From Coleofasciculus sp. FACHB-T130 (GTDB lineage Bacteria > Cyanobacteriota > Cyanobacteriia > Cyanobacteriales > FACHB-T130): DNA of 64,000 nt. Both the position numbers and the translations under genes were made by a program. Within the stretch, counting starts at the first letter, position 1; each line of letters opens with the position of its first letter. Positions 42,326 through 50,415 of this stretch are shown piece by piece. The notes beneath the pieces were generated by a model. That model searched no databases. It was not told the origin of the DNA and saw nothing but the letters and a program-made list of their open reading frames with translations. The stretch spans positions 1-64,000 of the forward strand of contig NZ_JACJOG010000015.1 of assembly GCF_014695375.1 (NCBI RefSeq). The letters run 5' to 3'.

Positions 42326-43282
42326 TTGAGCCTACAAACGATTACTTTAGGACGCGATGGTCCCACAGTCACCCAACTCGGTATCGGCACTTGGGCTTGG
42401 GGGGACAAGCTGTTTTGGAATTATGGCAGCGATTACGGGGAAGCCCAACTACGAGAAGCCTTTGAAGCCACGCTAAATTCCGGCATTACCTTTTTTGATA
42501 CTGCTGAGATTTATGGGTTCGGAGAGTCAGAGTCACTTTTGGGAAAGTTCATGCAAGAAACTGGATGTCCTGCCCAAATTGCTACTAAATACGGCCCTGC
42601 CCCTTGGCGATTCACGGGTCAATCTGTCTCAGATGCCTTAACAGACAGTTTAAAACGCTTGCGGGTTGAGCAAGTTGCCCTTTATCAGGTGCATTGGCCT
42701 TTTACCTTTTTGATGAGTCAAGAGACGCTGATGAATGCCCTAGCCGATGAGGTGAAGCGAGGCAGAATTGCGACAGTCGGCGTCAGCAATTACTCAGCCG
42801 AACAAATGAAAGAAGCGCACCAACTGCTGGCAGCCAGGGGCGTGCCTCTAGCGGTGAACCAAGTACGCTATTCTCTGCTAACGCGACAAATCGAAACCAA
42901 CGGCATTCTCGACACAGCGCGTCAACTGGGGGTGACAATCCTGGCTTACAGCCCTCTTGCACAAGGGTTACTCACTGGTAAGTACACCGTTGAGAAGTAC
43001 CAGGAACCGACGGGTGCCCGCCGATTTGACTCTCGCTTCAGCCGCAGTGGTTTGGAGAAAATCTCCCCGGTGACATCTTTGCTGAATCAGTTGGGGGAAA
43101 AATATCAAAAAACACCCGCTCAGGTTGCCCTGAATTGGTTAATCGCTCAGAACGATGTGATTGCGATTCCAGGCGCGAAGACAGCCGAACAGGCGCGGCA
43201 GAATGCTGGGGCGCTCGGTTGGGAATTGAGCAGCGAGGAAGTTGCCCAATTGGAACAAGTGAGTCGTCCTTGGCGAAGTTAA
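42326..43282 (+). CDS. Aldo/keto reductase
   Basis: This 318-residue TIM-barrel oxidoreductase has the AKR tetrad in context: Asp and Tyr in FFDTAEIYGFGESE, Lys in ATKYGP and His in YQVHWP. The NADPH-binding end is AIPGAKTAEQARQNAGAL. It resembles the plant and cyanobacterial pyridoxal-reductase-like group. The start is a TTG at 42326 (SLQTITLGRDGPTVTQLG), because no ATG lies before the conserved N-terminus; the ribosome site is weak (GAG). It is divergent from the PucC-type carrier by about 115 bases, so the two promoters are close. Substrate not determined. Confidence 0.9.
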   Translation: MSLQTITLGRDGPTVTQLGIGTWAWGDKLFWNYGSDYGEAQLREAFEATLNSGITFFDTAEIYGFGESESLLGKFMQETGCPAQIATKYGPAPWRFTGQSVSDALTDSLKRLRVEQVALYQVHWPFTFLMSQETLMNALADEVKRGRIATVGVSNYSAEQMKEAHQLLAARGVPLAVNQVRYSLLTRQIETNGILDTARQLGVTILAYSPLAQGLLTGKYTVEKYQEPTGARRFDSRFSRSGLEKISPVTSLLNQLGEKYQKTPAQVALNWLIAQNDVIAIPGAKTAEQARQNAGALGWELSSEEVAQLEQVSRPWRS

Positions 43283-43540
43283 ACCGATTTTAGATTTTGG
43301 TTCGCAATCGAGGCACTGCCTCGATTGTGTCCAGAGTTATTGAAGGACGGGAGACGTATTCGACCCTTAGGCGCACCCTGCACCCGCCAGAGCGACAAAG
43401 GTAGCACTACCAACCTAACTTCTACAGAACACAGCATTTTTTTAGCCAATTGGAAAAGCGACACATAAAATTTAACTTAGTTACCACTTCAGGCTAAAAT
43501 TACTGGATGGTGTGAGTACACAGAAATATCTGTTTAGCTG

Positions 43541-43804
43541 ATGTCCACTCGTTCATCTACACTGATTCGTCCGCAAGACTCTGTTGGCAATTCCGAGCCG
43601 CTGAGCAATCTTTTGACAGCCCCAACTGGTAACAAGCCTTTGAAGCCTGCAACCAAAGCTGTCTATCAAGCCGACCAGCAAGTTAAGTTCCTGCATTTGC
43701 AGGCGGAAGTTGAAATTCTCTTGCAACAGCTGCAAACAATCAAAAAGCAGCGGTTAGCATCGGATCGCGAGATGGCGGCGACACCTAGCACCGCTAACCC
43801 GTAA
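43541..43804 (+). CDS. Small conserved hypothetical protein
   Basis: The 87-residue soluble protein has a disordered first half (TLIRPQDSVGNSEPLSNLLT) and a helical second half with heptad character (VKFLHLQAEVEILLQQLQTI). It looks like a small cyanobacterial coiled-coil protein; I know no function. A terminator-like hairpin lies about 110 bases downstream. Confidence 0.6.
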   Translation: MSTRSSTLIRPQDSVGNSEPLSNLLTAPTGNKPLKPATKAVYQADQQVKFLHLQAEVEILLQQLQTIKKQRLASDREMAATPSTANP

Positions 43805-43911
43805 GGTTCGTAGGAAGAGGCTTTTATCCCTAGAAATGCTGTTTGTAACTCTATCGGCAACTCTTCGGTGCTAGCTTCGTTTGCCCGAAGGTATAAATCA
43901 TTCGCCGATCA

Positions 43912-43953
43912 AAAATACTGCCTGCCACAAATCTGTATCGGGCAGTATTTTTG
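43912..43953. terminator. Terminator-like hairpin before desA
   Basis: AAAATACTGCC (43912-43922) pairs with GGCAGTATTTT (43941-43951), followed by TT. It is symmetric and could act in both directions. It probably ends the small gene at 43541-43804, or forms part of the desA leader, whose ATG is 57 bases on. Confidence 0.65.
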
Positions 43954-44007
43954 TGCGCGTATAAACGCACTGCACTCAACGAAAACCACGAGAACTTTAA
44001 TCTCTGC

Positions 44008-45054
44008 ATGACATCGACTATCCCAGCAACGCTCCCCAACTCGGATGCAACCACTGACAGCCTGCACCTAAGAGACATTTTGAGGAGTCTACCGCGTGAG
44101 GTTTTTACCAAGAATCGCCGCAAAGCTTGGCTCACAGCGCTGATTAACGTTTTAATGGTTGGCTTAGGCTACTGGGGTTTAGCGATCGCTCCCTGGTTTC
44201 TTTTACCTCCTCTCTGGATTTTTATCGGCACAGCGTTGACTGGTTTTTTTGTGATTGGGCATGACTGCGGACACCGATCCTTTGCCAATCGGCGCTGGAT
44301 AAACGATCTCGTAGGGCATTTATTCATGCTGCCGCTCATTTATCCTTTCCACAGTTGGCGGATTCTGCACAATTATCATCATACCCACACCAATAAGCTC
44401 AATGAAGACAACGCTTGGGAACCCTTTCAACCAGAGTTTTATAACAGTTTAGGAAGCTTGGGACAGTGGGGCTATCGCTTACTGCGGGGTCGATTTTGGT
44501 GGGTGGCTTCGATTGTCCACTGGGGTGTTATGCATTTTAATTGGTGGCAATTTAAAGGGAATGACCGCCAGAAAGTGAAATTATCAGCGATAGTCGTGCT
44601 GGTATTTGCCAGCGTAGCCTTCCCCTTATTAATTGCCATACTCGGCATCTGGGGGTTTGTCAAATTTTGGCTTCTACCCTGGCTGGTGTATCACTTCTGG
44701 ATGAGTACCTTTACTCTGGTTCACCACACAGCACCAGACATTCCCTTCACCCCTGCCCAGCAGTGGAATGAAGCTCAAGCGCAACTCTTTGGAACTGTCC
44801 ATTGCGATTACCCGCGCTGGGTAGAATTTCTCTGCCACGACATCAATGTTCACATTCCTCACCATATTTCCACCGCAATTCCCTCCTATAACTTGCGACT
44901 AGCTCATCGCAGTATCCAAGAAAAGTGGGGAGACTCAATTCGTGAATGTCGCTTCTCTTGGTCTTTGATGAAGCAGATTACAGATGAATGTCACTTGTAC
45001 AATCCCGAAGACTCTTACTATCAGTCTTTTAAGGACTACCACATTGGGCGATAG
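44008..45054 (+). CDS. desA: Acyl-lipid delta-12 desaturase DesA
   Basis: This 348-residue membrane desaturase has three histidine boxes for the di-iron centre: HDCGH (85-89), HNYHHTH (121-127) and HIPHH in [12 protein letters not shown] near 284. Four hydrophobic segments flank them. The sequence ([33 protein letters not shown]) is that of cyanobacterial DesA, which puts a double bond at delta-12 of oleoyl chains in membrane glycerolipids, using ferredoxin. desA is typically cold-induced. I chose the ATG at 44008; the frame extends to a TTG at 43951. It is a single gene. Confidence 0.94.
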   Translation: MTSTIPATLPNSDATTDSLHLRDILRSLPREVFTKNRRKAWLTALINVLMVGLGYWGLAIAPWFLLPPLWIFIGTALTGFFVIGHDCGHRSFANRRWINDLVGHLFMLPLIYPFHSWRILHNYHHTHTNKLNEDNAWEPFQPEFYNSLGSLGQWGYRLLRGRFWWVASIVHWGVMHFNWWQFKGNDRQKVKLSAIVVLVFASVAFPLLIAILGIWGFVKFWLLPWLVYHFWMSTFTLVHHTAPDIPFTPAQQWNEAQAQLFGTVHCDYPRWVEFLCHDINVHIPHHISTAIPSYNLRLAHRSIQEKWGDSIRECRFSWSLMKQITDECHLYNPEDSYYQSFKDYHIGR

Positions 45055-45055
45055 G

Positions 45056-45316
45056 CTAGCCGCGCCAAAATAATCGGGTATAAACTCTTTCAAGCACCCT
45101 TGACTTTTTAGGAATGGGGTGTTTTTTTGGAAAAAGGCTATTTTTAGGTGACGGATTAACCGCCCACCTGTCGAGATGTACCCACCACTCCGGAATTTCA
45201 TCTGCACGAAAAATTTCACGAGTTTGGTTAGGCGGCGTGCCTGAAAAACCCAAATTTGCAGTAACAGATAATTTGGACAACTTGAGCAATAAACTTTTCC
45301 TAGTTTGTTTCTCCAC
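45056..45316 (-). CDS. Possible small protein, low support
   Basis: An 86-codon frame starting with GTG on the minus strand contains NLGFSGTPPNQTREIFRADE and IPEWWVHLDRWA. The WWVxLDRWA phrase looks like protein rather than chance. However, there is no clear ribosome site and the C-terminal third (KNSLFPKKHPIPKKSR) seems random, so it may be a decayed or frameshifted fragment. It is convergent with desA, the two stop codons being adjacent. Confidence 0.3.
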   Translation of the reverse strand: MEKQTRKSLLLKLSKLSVTANLGFSGTPPNQTREIFRADEIPEWWVHLDRWAVNPSPKNSLFPKKHPIPKKSRVLERVYTRLFWRG

Positions 45317-45542
45317 CTAGCGTTTATAGGTTGGAGCAAGGGTGCTTAGATAGAAAGTAATCCCTATTCCCATAGGAATAATCTCGATTAATAGCAAGAC
45401 CAAGGCAGAACTAGCTAAACACAAAAATGGCATCTTTTGCGCTGGGGATGAAACATCTTCATCACGTTGCCTTTGCTGCGGGTGAGTGAGGCTACCGTTA
45501 CCAACCACTGCTCAACCAACTCCAAGAATTAAAAATTAATCG

Positions 45543-46736
45543 CTATTGCTCAGTTGCTGCCATGTCGCTTGATAGTCTTACTCCTATTACTTCGTAGATT
45601 TTTGCCGTCCTTCTTACCACATCCTGGTCATCGAATTCACGTAATACCTTCTCTCTCCCGGCTTCCCCCATTGCTTTGCACAGGTCTGGATCTTTCAGGA
45701 GGACCTCAATGGCATTAGCCAGCAGCCGAGCATTTTTAACGGGAACTAGAAAGCCATTTTTGCCAGGAATAACCACCTCTCGACAGCCAGGGACATCCGT
45801 TGCGACCAGTGGTTTCCCCATCGCAGCGGCTTCTAGTAAAATCCGAGGCACACCTTCCCGGTAGGAAGGAAGCACAACAACGGTTGATAAGGCGATTGGG
45901 TTTTCCATCTTCTCTACATACCCTAGAAGGTCAACCGCTCCTTCCCTGCGCCACTGCTCCAAGGTCGTCTCAGAAATTGAAGATGGATTTCCGGTGTCTG
46001 GGACACCTGCTATTTGAAACGTCGCGCAGACTCCTTTTGTTTTGAGGATGCGGGCAGCTTCAACGTATTCAATCAGACCCTTATCAACTAGCAGCCTAGC
46101 GGCGAACAACACAACCGGAGCAGGTGGAGCATCGGGGTGACTGGGACGTGGTGAAAAGCGCTTCAAGTCAACACCAGAGCTTCTGATTAGTATCGTCCGG
46201 TCCGGAACGATCAACTTTCGATCTGCAAAAGCTTGCAGATCATCCATATTCTGGAACACAACCCTCACCCTACGAGCAGTCAATATCTGCCGATACAGAA
46301 ACCGGATAATCGGTTGTAAAGTACGAGCCTTCCACTCGGTGCTAATAAAGATGTAGCCCAAACCGGTTACAGCATTCACCACTGCTCTCGTTCTACTAAG
46401 CTTTGCACCAATCGTTCCGTACAGAACGCACTTAATTGTAAAGTGATGGACAGCGGAGGGCTTCTCACGAAGGTAAATGTATGTTAAGTGAGCAATGGTT
46501 AAGAGTTCTACGAGAGGGTTGATACTCCGCCGACTCAGCCGCAGTTGAATCCAACGAAACCCTTCTGCTTCCAGCCTTTCGACGTAGGCATCCCAAGGGG
46601 AAACTAAAACGACTTCGATTCCCTGAAGACGCAGAAATCTAGCTAGAGGCAGACGGAAGTTATAAAGATACCAGCCCGTATTAGCAACTAGCAAAATTTT
46701 CAGGCGATTTTTGTTTTCCACACAACCTAATCTCAC
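45543..46736 (-). CDS. GT4-family glycosyltransferase (PglA-like)
   Basis: The 397 residues have a GT-B fold. The N-terminal domain begins LKILLVANTGWYLYNFRLPL and includes HHFTIKCVLYGTIGAKLS and VNAVTGLGYIF, as in PglA/WbpX-like enzymes that add N-acetylhexosamine to lipid-linked sugars. The C-terminal nucleotide-sugar site has VLFAARLLVDKGL and SYREGVPRILLEAAAMGKPLV with the EGxP...E signature. It is the last gene of the glycan region on this strand, 225 bases after the nucleotide-sugar dehydrogenase gene. The likely action is at the cytoplasmic face, extending an undecaprenyl-linked glycan. Confidence 0.9.
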   Translation of the reverse strand: MRLGCVENKNRLKILLVANTGWYLYNFRLPLARFLRLQGIEVVLVSPWDAYVERLEAEGFRWIQLRLSRRSINPLVELLTIAHLTYIYLREKPSAVHHFTIKCVLYGTIGAKLSRTRAVVNAVTGLGYIFISTEWKARTLQPIIRFLYRQILTARRVRVVFQNMDDLQAFADRKLIVPDRTILIRSSGVDLKRFSPRPSHPDAPPAPVVLFAARLLVDKGLIEYVEAARILKTKGVCATFQIAGVPDTGNPSSISETTLEQWRREGAVDLLGYVEKMENPIALSTVVVLPSYREGVPRILLEAAAMGKPLVATDVPGCREVVIPGKNGFLVPVKNARLLANAIEVLLKDPDLCKAMGEAGREKVLREFDDQDVVRRTAKIYEVIGVRLSSDMAATEQ

Positions 46737-46961
46737 CCTAGTTTTATCAATTAGTTTATATGCAGGTATGGAAATATATAAACTTGATAGTAAAACCGAA
46801 CTAATAAGGTTGCCTATGAAGTCAATTCGCTCAGCTTAGATGTGTTCTTGGTAGCGACTCTCTTCAGAGCTAACAATCTTAGGGAAAAACAGGGTTCTAT
46901 CGATTCATTCCCAGTTGAATGCTTCGCCACTACAAAATAATTAGCACGTTACAGATATTCT

Positions 46962-48266
46962 CTAAAGACTCCAGTAATGGATAGTTGATGGTAATGTAGC
47001 AGGGTCAAGAACCGATTTGACATCCATTAATACTCCACCTGAGCGCAGACAACTGAGTAGTTGAGCGCTGGGCATGTCTAGGTAGACTTGATGACTGACA
47101 GCAAGGATCAGTCCCTCCAGCTCGGATAAGGCTTGCCAAGGGACAAGGTCAATGTTGTAGTAGCGCTGTACTTCATCGGGATCGACCAAGGGGTCATGTA
47201 CGAGTGGCTCTACACCAAATTGTTGCAGCTCTGCCACAATATCTGGCACTCGGCTATTGCGAAGGTCTGGGACATTTTCCTTAAACGTTAGCCCTAGAAT
47301 CCCAATTCGCGACCCTTTGATAGGCAGATTAGCCTGAACTAAAAGCTTGACTAGGCGCTGTCCTAGGTATGTACCCATGCTGTCGTTGATACGGCGACCG
47401 GCTAGGATGACTTGAGGATGATACCCCAGCTCTTCTGCTTTAGTCGTTAGGTAATAAGGATCGACCCCAATGCAATGACCCCCGACGAGTCCAGGTGTGA
47501 AGGGCAAAAAATTCCATTTGGTTTTGGCTGTTGCCAAAACATCCCAGGTACGAATGCCCAGGCGATCGCAAATTAAGGCTAACTCGTTCATCAAGGCAAT
47601 GTTCAAGTCTCGTTGAGTGTTCTCGATGACTTTGGCTGCCTCGGCTACTTTGATGGAAGGGGCGCGGTAAACGCCTGCTTCAATGATGGTGCCGTAGACA
47701 TTGGCAACCCGTTCCAGGGTTTCGGCATCCTCCCCAGCTACGACTTTGACCAGGTTTTCTAGGGTATGAACGCGATCGCCAGGATTGATTCGCTCTGGTG
47801 AGTAACCTAGCTTAAAATCTATACCCTGCTGTAAGCCTGATACCTTGGCTAAGACGGGCCCACAAATATCTTCTGTTACTCCTGGGTACACGGTGGATTC
47901 GTATACGATTACTGCTCCCGGTTGTAGCACTTTGCCAATTGTTTCAGAAGCTTGGATCAGGCAGGTTAAGTCTGGTCGGTGGTTGCGATCGATTGGTGTT
48001 GGTACAGCGACTACAAAAAAATTTGCTTCGGCGAGGTTGGCGATCGCGGTGGAGATCCGGAGATTGGAGATTTTTAAGTCATCATTGCTGACTTGACGCG
48101 CAGGATCGATGCCCTGCATGAGGATCTTGACTTTCTCGACATTACTATCAAAGCCAATTGTGCCGGGGAACTTTTTGGCAAACGCCAAGGCAACAGGTAA
48201 ACCAACATAACCAAGACCGATGACGGCAATGCGATTTGTTTGCCTAAACGCTTTGCGATCGCTCAT
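46962..48266 (-). CDS. UDP-sugar 6-dehydrogenase, WbpA/TviB type
   Basis: The 434-residue enzyme has an N-terminal NAD site (IAVIGLGYVGLP, Gly17/19/22), the YSPERINPGD element, conserved Lys and Asn (EAAKVIENTQRDLNIALMNE) and the catalytic Cys265 in GGHCIGVDPYY. These motifs mark the UDP-GlcNAc/GalNAc dehydrogenase branch (WbpA, TviB) rather than UDP-glucose dehydrogenase. It oxidises the C6 hydroxyl twice to give a uronic acid sugar nucleotide. With the asparagine-synthase-type amidotransferase nearby, this could supply amidated uronic acids for the surface glycan (inference). Confidence 0.93.
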   Translation of the reverse strand: MSDRKAFRQTNRIAVIGLGYVGLPVALAFAKKFPGTIGFDSNVEKVKILMQGIDPARQVSNDDLKISNLRISTAIANLAEANFFVVAVPTPIDRNHRPDLTCLIQASETIGKVLQPGAVIVYESTVYPGVTEDICGPVLAKVSGLQQGIDFKLGYSPERINPGDRVHTLENLVKVVAGEDAETLERVANVYGTIIEAGVYRAPSIKVAEAAKVIENTQRDLNIALMNELALICDRLGIRTWDVLATAKTKWNFLPFTPGLVGGHCIGVDPYYLTTKAEELGYHPQVILAGRRINDSMGTYLGQRLVKLLVQANLPIKGSRIGILGLTFKENVPDLRNSRVPDIVAELQQFGVEPLVHDPLVDPDEVQRYYNIDLVPWQALSELEGLILAVSHQVYLDMPSAQLLSCLRSGGVLMDVKSVLDPATLPSTIHYWSL

Positions 48267-48310
48267 AATACTTGCTTTTCGTTGATGTTTAGAACCAGGT
48301 CGGTCTGCCT

Positions 48311-48632
48311 TTAGTCATCTAACCATGCCTGGAACATTAGGACAGCCCATAGATAATATTGCCAGTTTGCGATCGCCCGATAGGTGCTTCTTCTATTTCT
48401 GACAATGGGTTGAGGATTGAAACAACCCTAATGCTGTGATCGCTGTTCTCAAAGCAAGGCCTCTCAACAGTGGCACACAGAACTCCGGCAACCAGCATTT
48501 AATCGAAATACCAAAGCCCATTTTGGTTTCCTCAATCAAGTTCCGAGGCATATACTTACATAAAACTTGCGGCAAAACTTATGTACCCTAGCTCTTTTTG
48601 ATTTTAATTGTCAGCGGCACGCACTAAGCAAA
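48311..48632 (-). pseudogene. Broken 3' copy of the asparagine synthase gene
   Basis: About 320 bases align throughout with the 3' end of asnB at 50416-50735, same orientation. Both end in FQAWLD-x-stop or its equivalent, and the fragment keeps VLCKYMPRNLIEETKMGFGI (asnB: ILCKYVPRNLIERPKMGFGV). Frameshifts destroy the frame between these parts. Nothing of the N-terminal 500 residues is present. It is a duplicated, decayed end, separated from the intact gene by the phosphatase-superfamily gene at 48887-50317. Confidence 0.85.
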
Positions 48633-48886
48633 TCCCATAATTTTAAAGGTATCAATTTATATTATCCACTCAGTAAATTTTTACGAAAAATTTAATTTCT
48701 ACACTATGTATTCTATCCTGGTATTACCAACTAATTTCTGTCTCACGTTTTGAAATATTTTAATTTGCTTGCCATTCTAATACCAAGCTACAACACATTT
48801 GATACACACCTCACTTCGCGTATTCAGCTTGATGTCTATAGATTAGAATCAATCATTTATTTTAACTTTCAAGCAATGCTCCTGCT

Positions 48887-50317
48887 TTATGAGAGGGTAT
48901 ACACACTTTTGGCCTCAGTAGTTTCAAAGGCAAGTTTAAGTAGTAGAGATTTACACGATGAAGCCTTAATTACTTCTCGTGAGTCCTTTTGTATGATTCC
49001 ATAACCGAATACCGCCATTATACCTTCTGGTATGTGGTAGGCTGTGCCCGGATCGACTTGATGCATTGTAATCCCTGCTGATTCCCAACTAAAATCAATG
49101 CTTTCTCCATTTTTATTTTTATAAATAAACTTCTTAAACTTAATGTCTATAGCAGGAGGCGTTCCAATCGTAATACTAAGGCTACTGTTTATTTCTTCCA
49201 CTTTAAATAGTGGCTTACCACTCACAGAGTAACAGTTATCTAACTTTTGAATGAGGCGGCATCTTACTTCTGGGTCAGGAATTTCTACAGCAATCTGCGG
49301 CACCATTGCCAGAAGTTGCTTGTAATCTGTTTTTCGTAAGCCAAATAAACCCATAAATTTAGGAATATCTGAAATTGCCGAAGAAAACCCTTGATATTCA
49401 TCCCGGTGAATTGCGGCTTGCCCCATACTGGTGGCAAATACTAAAGTTATTTCTGGATTTACCTGGCAAAATTGCATGGCATCAGCCAGGATTTTGTCAA
49501 GTATTTCAAGAGCGAAAATCATAGTAGCCGCATGGAGCTTAGGTTGAGTGGCGTAGCGATCGCCAAATTCTTCAGTAAAAATATGGTGCCAGTAGCGGTG
49601 CATTACACTAGCCACATGATTCGTAAAAAATGTAGAAAATGCGGGTGGGTTATGGGCGTTATAGAGAGATTTGAATATATCCCATAAAAGGATAGTTTGG
49701 AAAGTTGATCGACGTGCAACACGTGGTGGATCAATCCATTCCATACAAAGCTGTTTGGCGATTTGTATGATGGTAGTCCTGGAAATACCAAGTTTAGGTA
49801 GAGAGGCTAATAACCCTGATAAATCTTTAGAAATCAGTCTATCTTTTTTGACAACAAGACCGTTTTTGGCAACTTGCCCGAGATTAAATTTTTGGAAAGG
49901 CTCAATATATCTGGGAATACACCTTTCGTCGTGAGCAAAAGTATCGGGAATGTAGAAGCCACCCTCCCCTGGATCGCTAGGAGGCCAACTTTGTAAAGAA
50001 CCACAGATACCAATACTCAAACCAAGTTCGCGAAATTCCTCCCAGAGTGGCTTACCTTTGAAAGTACGGGGATCTTGTCCTAAATTTTTGATTCCATGCT
50101 CTTGATTACTCATACCTCGATAAAATGAAGGCCAAGTAACCCAAGGTGAAAGTTCACCGCTATCAACTGCTAACGTAGTGTAAGTTTTAGCGTTGTCAAA
50201 AAACTTTCTGATATGAGGAAAGCGTGGATCAGTTTTGAATCTATCGATAAGCTGCCACGGAACTTCATTAATTTCCAATAACAGAATTTTACGGAGTGGT
50301 CTAACTAAATTAGACAT
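48887..50317 (-). CDS. Alkaline-phosphatase-superfamily protein in glycan cluster
   Basis: The 476 residues resemble type I phosphodiesterase/nucleotide pyrophosphatase-like members of the alkaline phosphatase superfamily. The start is KILLLEINEVPWQLIDRF. A probable nucleophile Thr lies in SPWVTWPSFYRGMSNQEHGI, and LVFATSMGQAAIHRDEY marks the metal-site end. Here the usual D-H-G of this segment is replaced by S-M-G, so metal binding may be weakened or lost. No signal peptide or TM helix is seen, suggesting a cytoplasmic role. Base composition is more AT-rich than in the neighbouring asnB gene. It sits between asnB and its broken copy, as if inserted. Function unknown. Confidence 0.7.
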   Translation of the reverse strand: MSNLVRPLRKILLLEINEVPWQLIDRFKTDPRFPHIRKFFDNAKTYTTLAVDSGELSPWVTWPSFYRGMSNQEHGIKNLGQDPRTFKGKPLWEEFRELGLSIGICGSLQSWPPSDPGEGGFYIPDTFAHDERCIPRYIEPFQKFNLGQVAKNGLVVKKDRLISKDLSGLLASLPKLGISRTTIIQIAKQLCMEWIDPPRVARRSTFQTILLWDIFKSLYNAHNPPAFSTFFTNHVASVMHRYWHHIFTEEFGDRYATQPKLHAATMIFALEILDKILADAMQFCQVNPEITLVFATSMGQAAIHRDEYQGFSSAISDIPKFMGLFGLRKTDYKQLLAMVPQIAVEIPDPEVRCRLIQKLDNCYSVSGKPLFKVEEINSSLSITIGTPPAIDIKFKKFIYKNKNGESIDFSWESAGITMHQVDPGTAYHIPEGIMAVFGYGIIQKDSREVIKASSCKSLLLKLAFETTEAKSVYTLS

Positions 50318-50415
50318 TTATAACCTCCAATAGTTTATTTTTAGGAGCAGAGTAACTGAAGCAATTACTGACCTAACATTTCTCAAGTTTTGATAAGGAA
50401 TTCAGATAAAGAGTG

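Noticed and set aside
43951-44007. Longer DesA start at TTG 43951
   Set aside because: The extra 19 residues do not look like part of the family and the TTG overlaps the end of the terminator-like stem; the ATG at 44008 fits better.
45317-45508. Short minus-strand ORF with a hydrophobic segment
   Set aside because: No ribosome site or promoter, and the N-terminal half looks random; the single hydrophobic run can arise by chance in AT-rich DNA.
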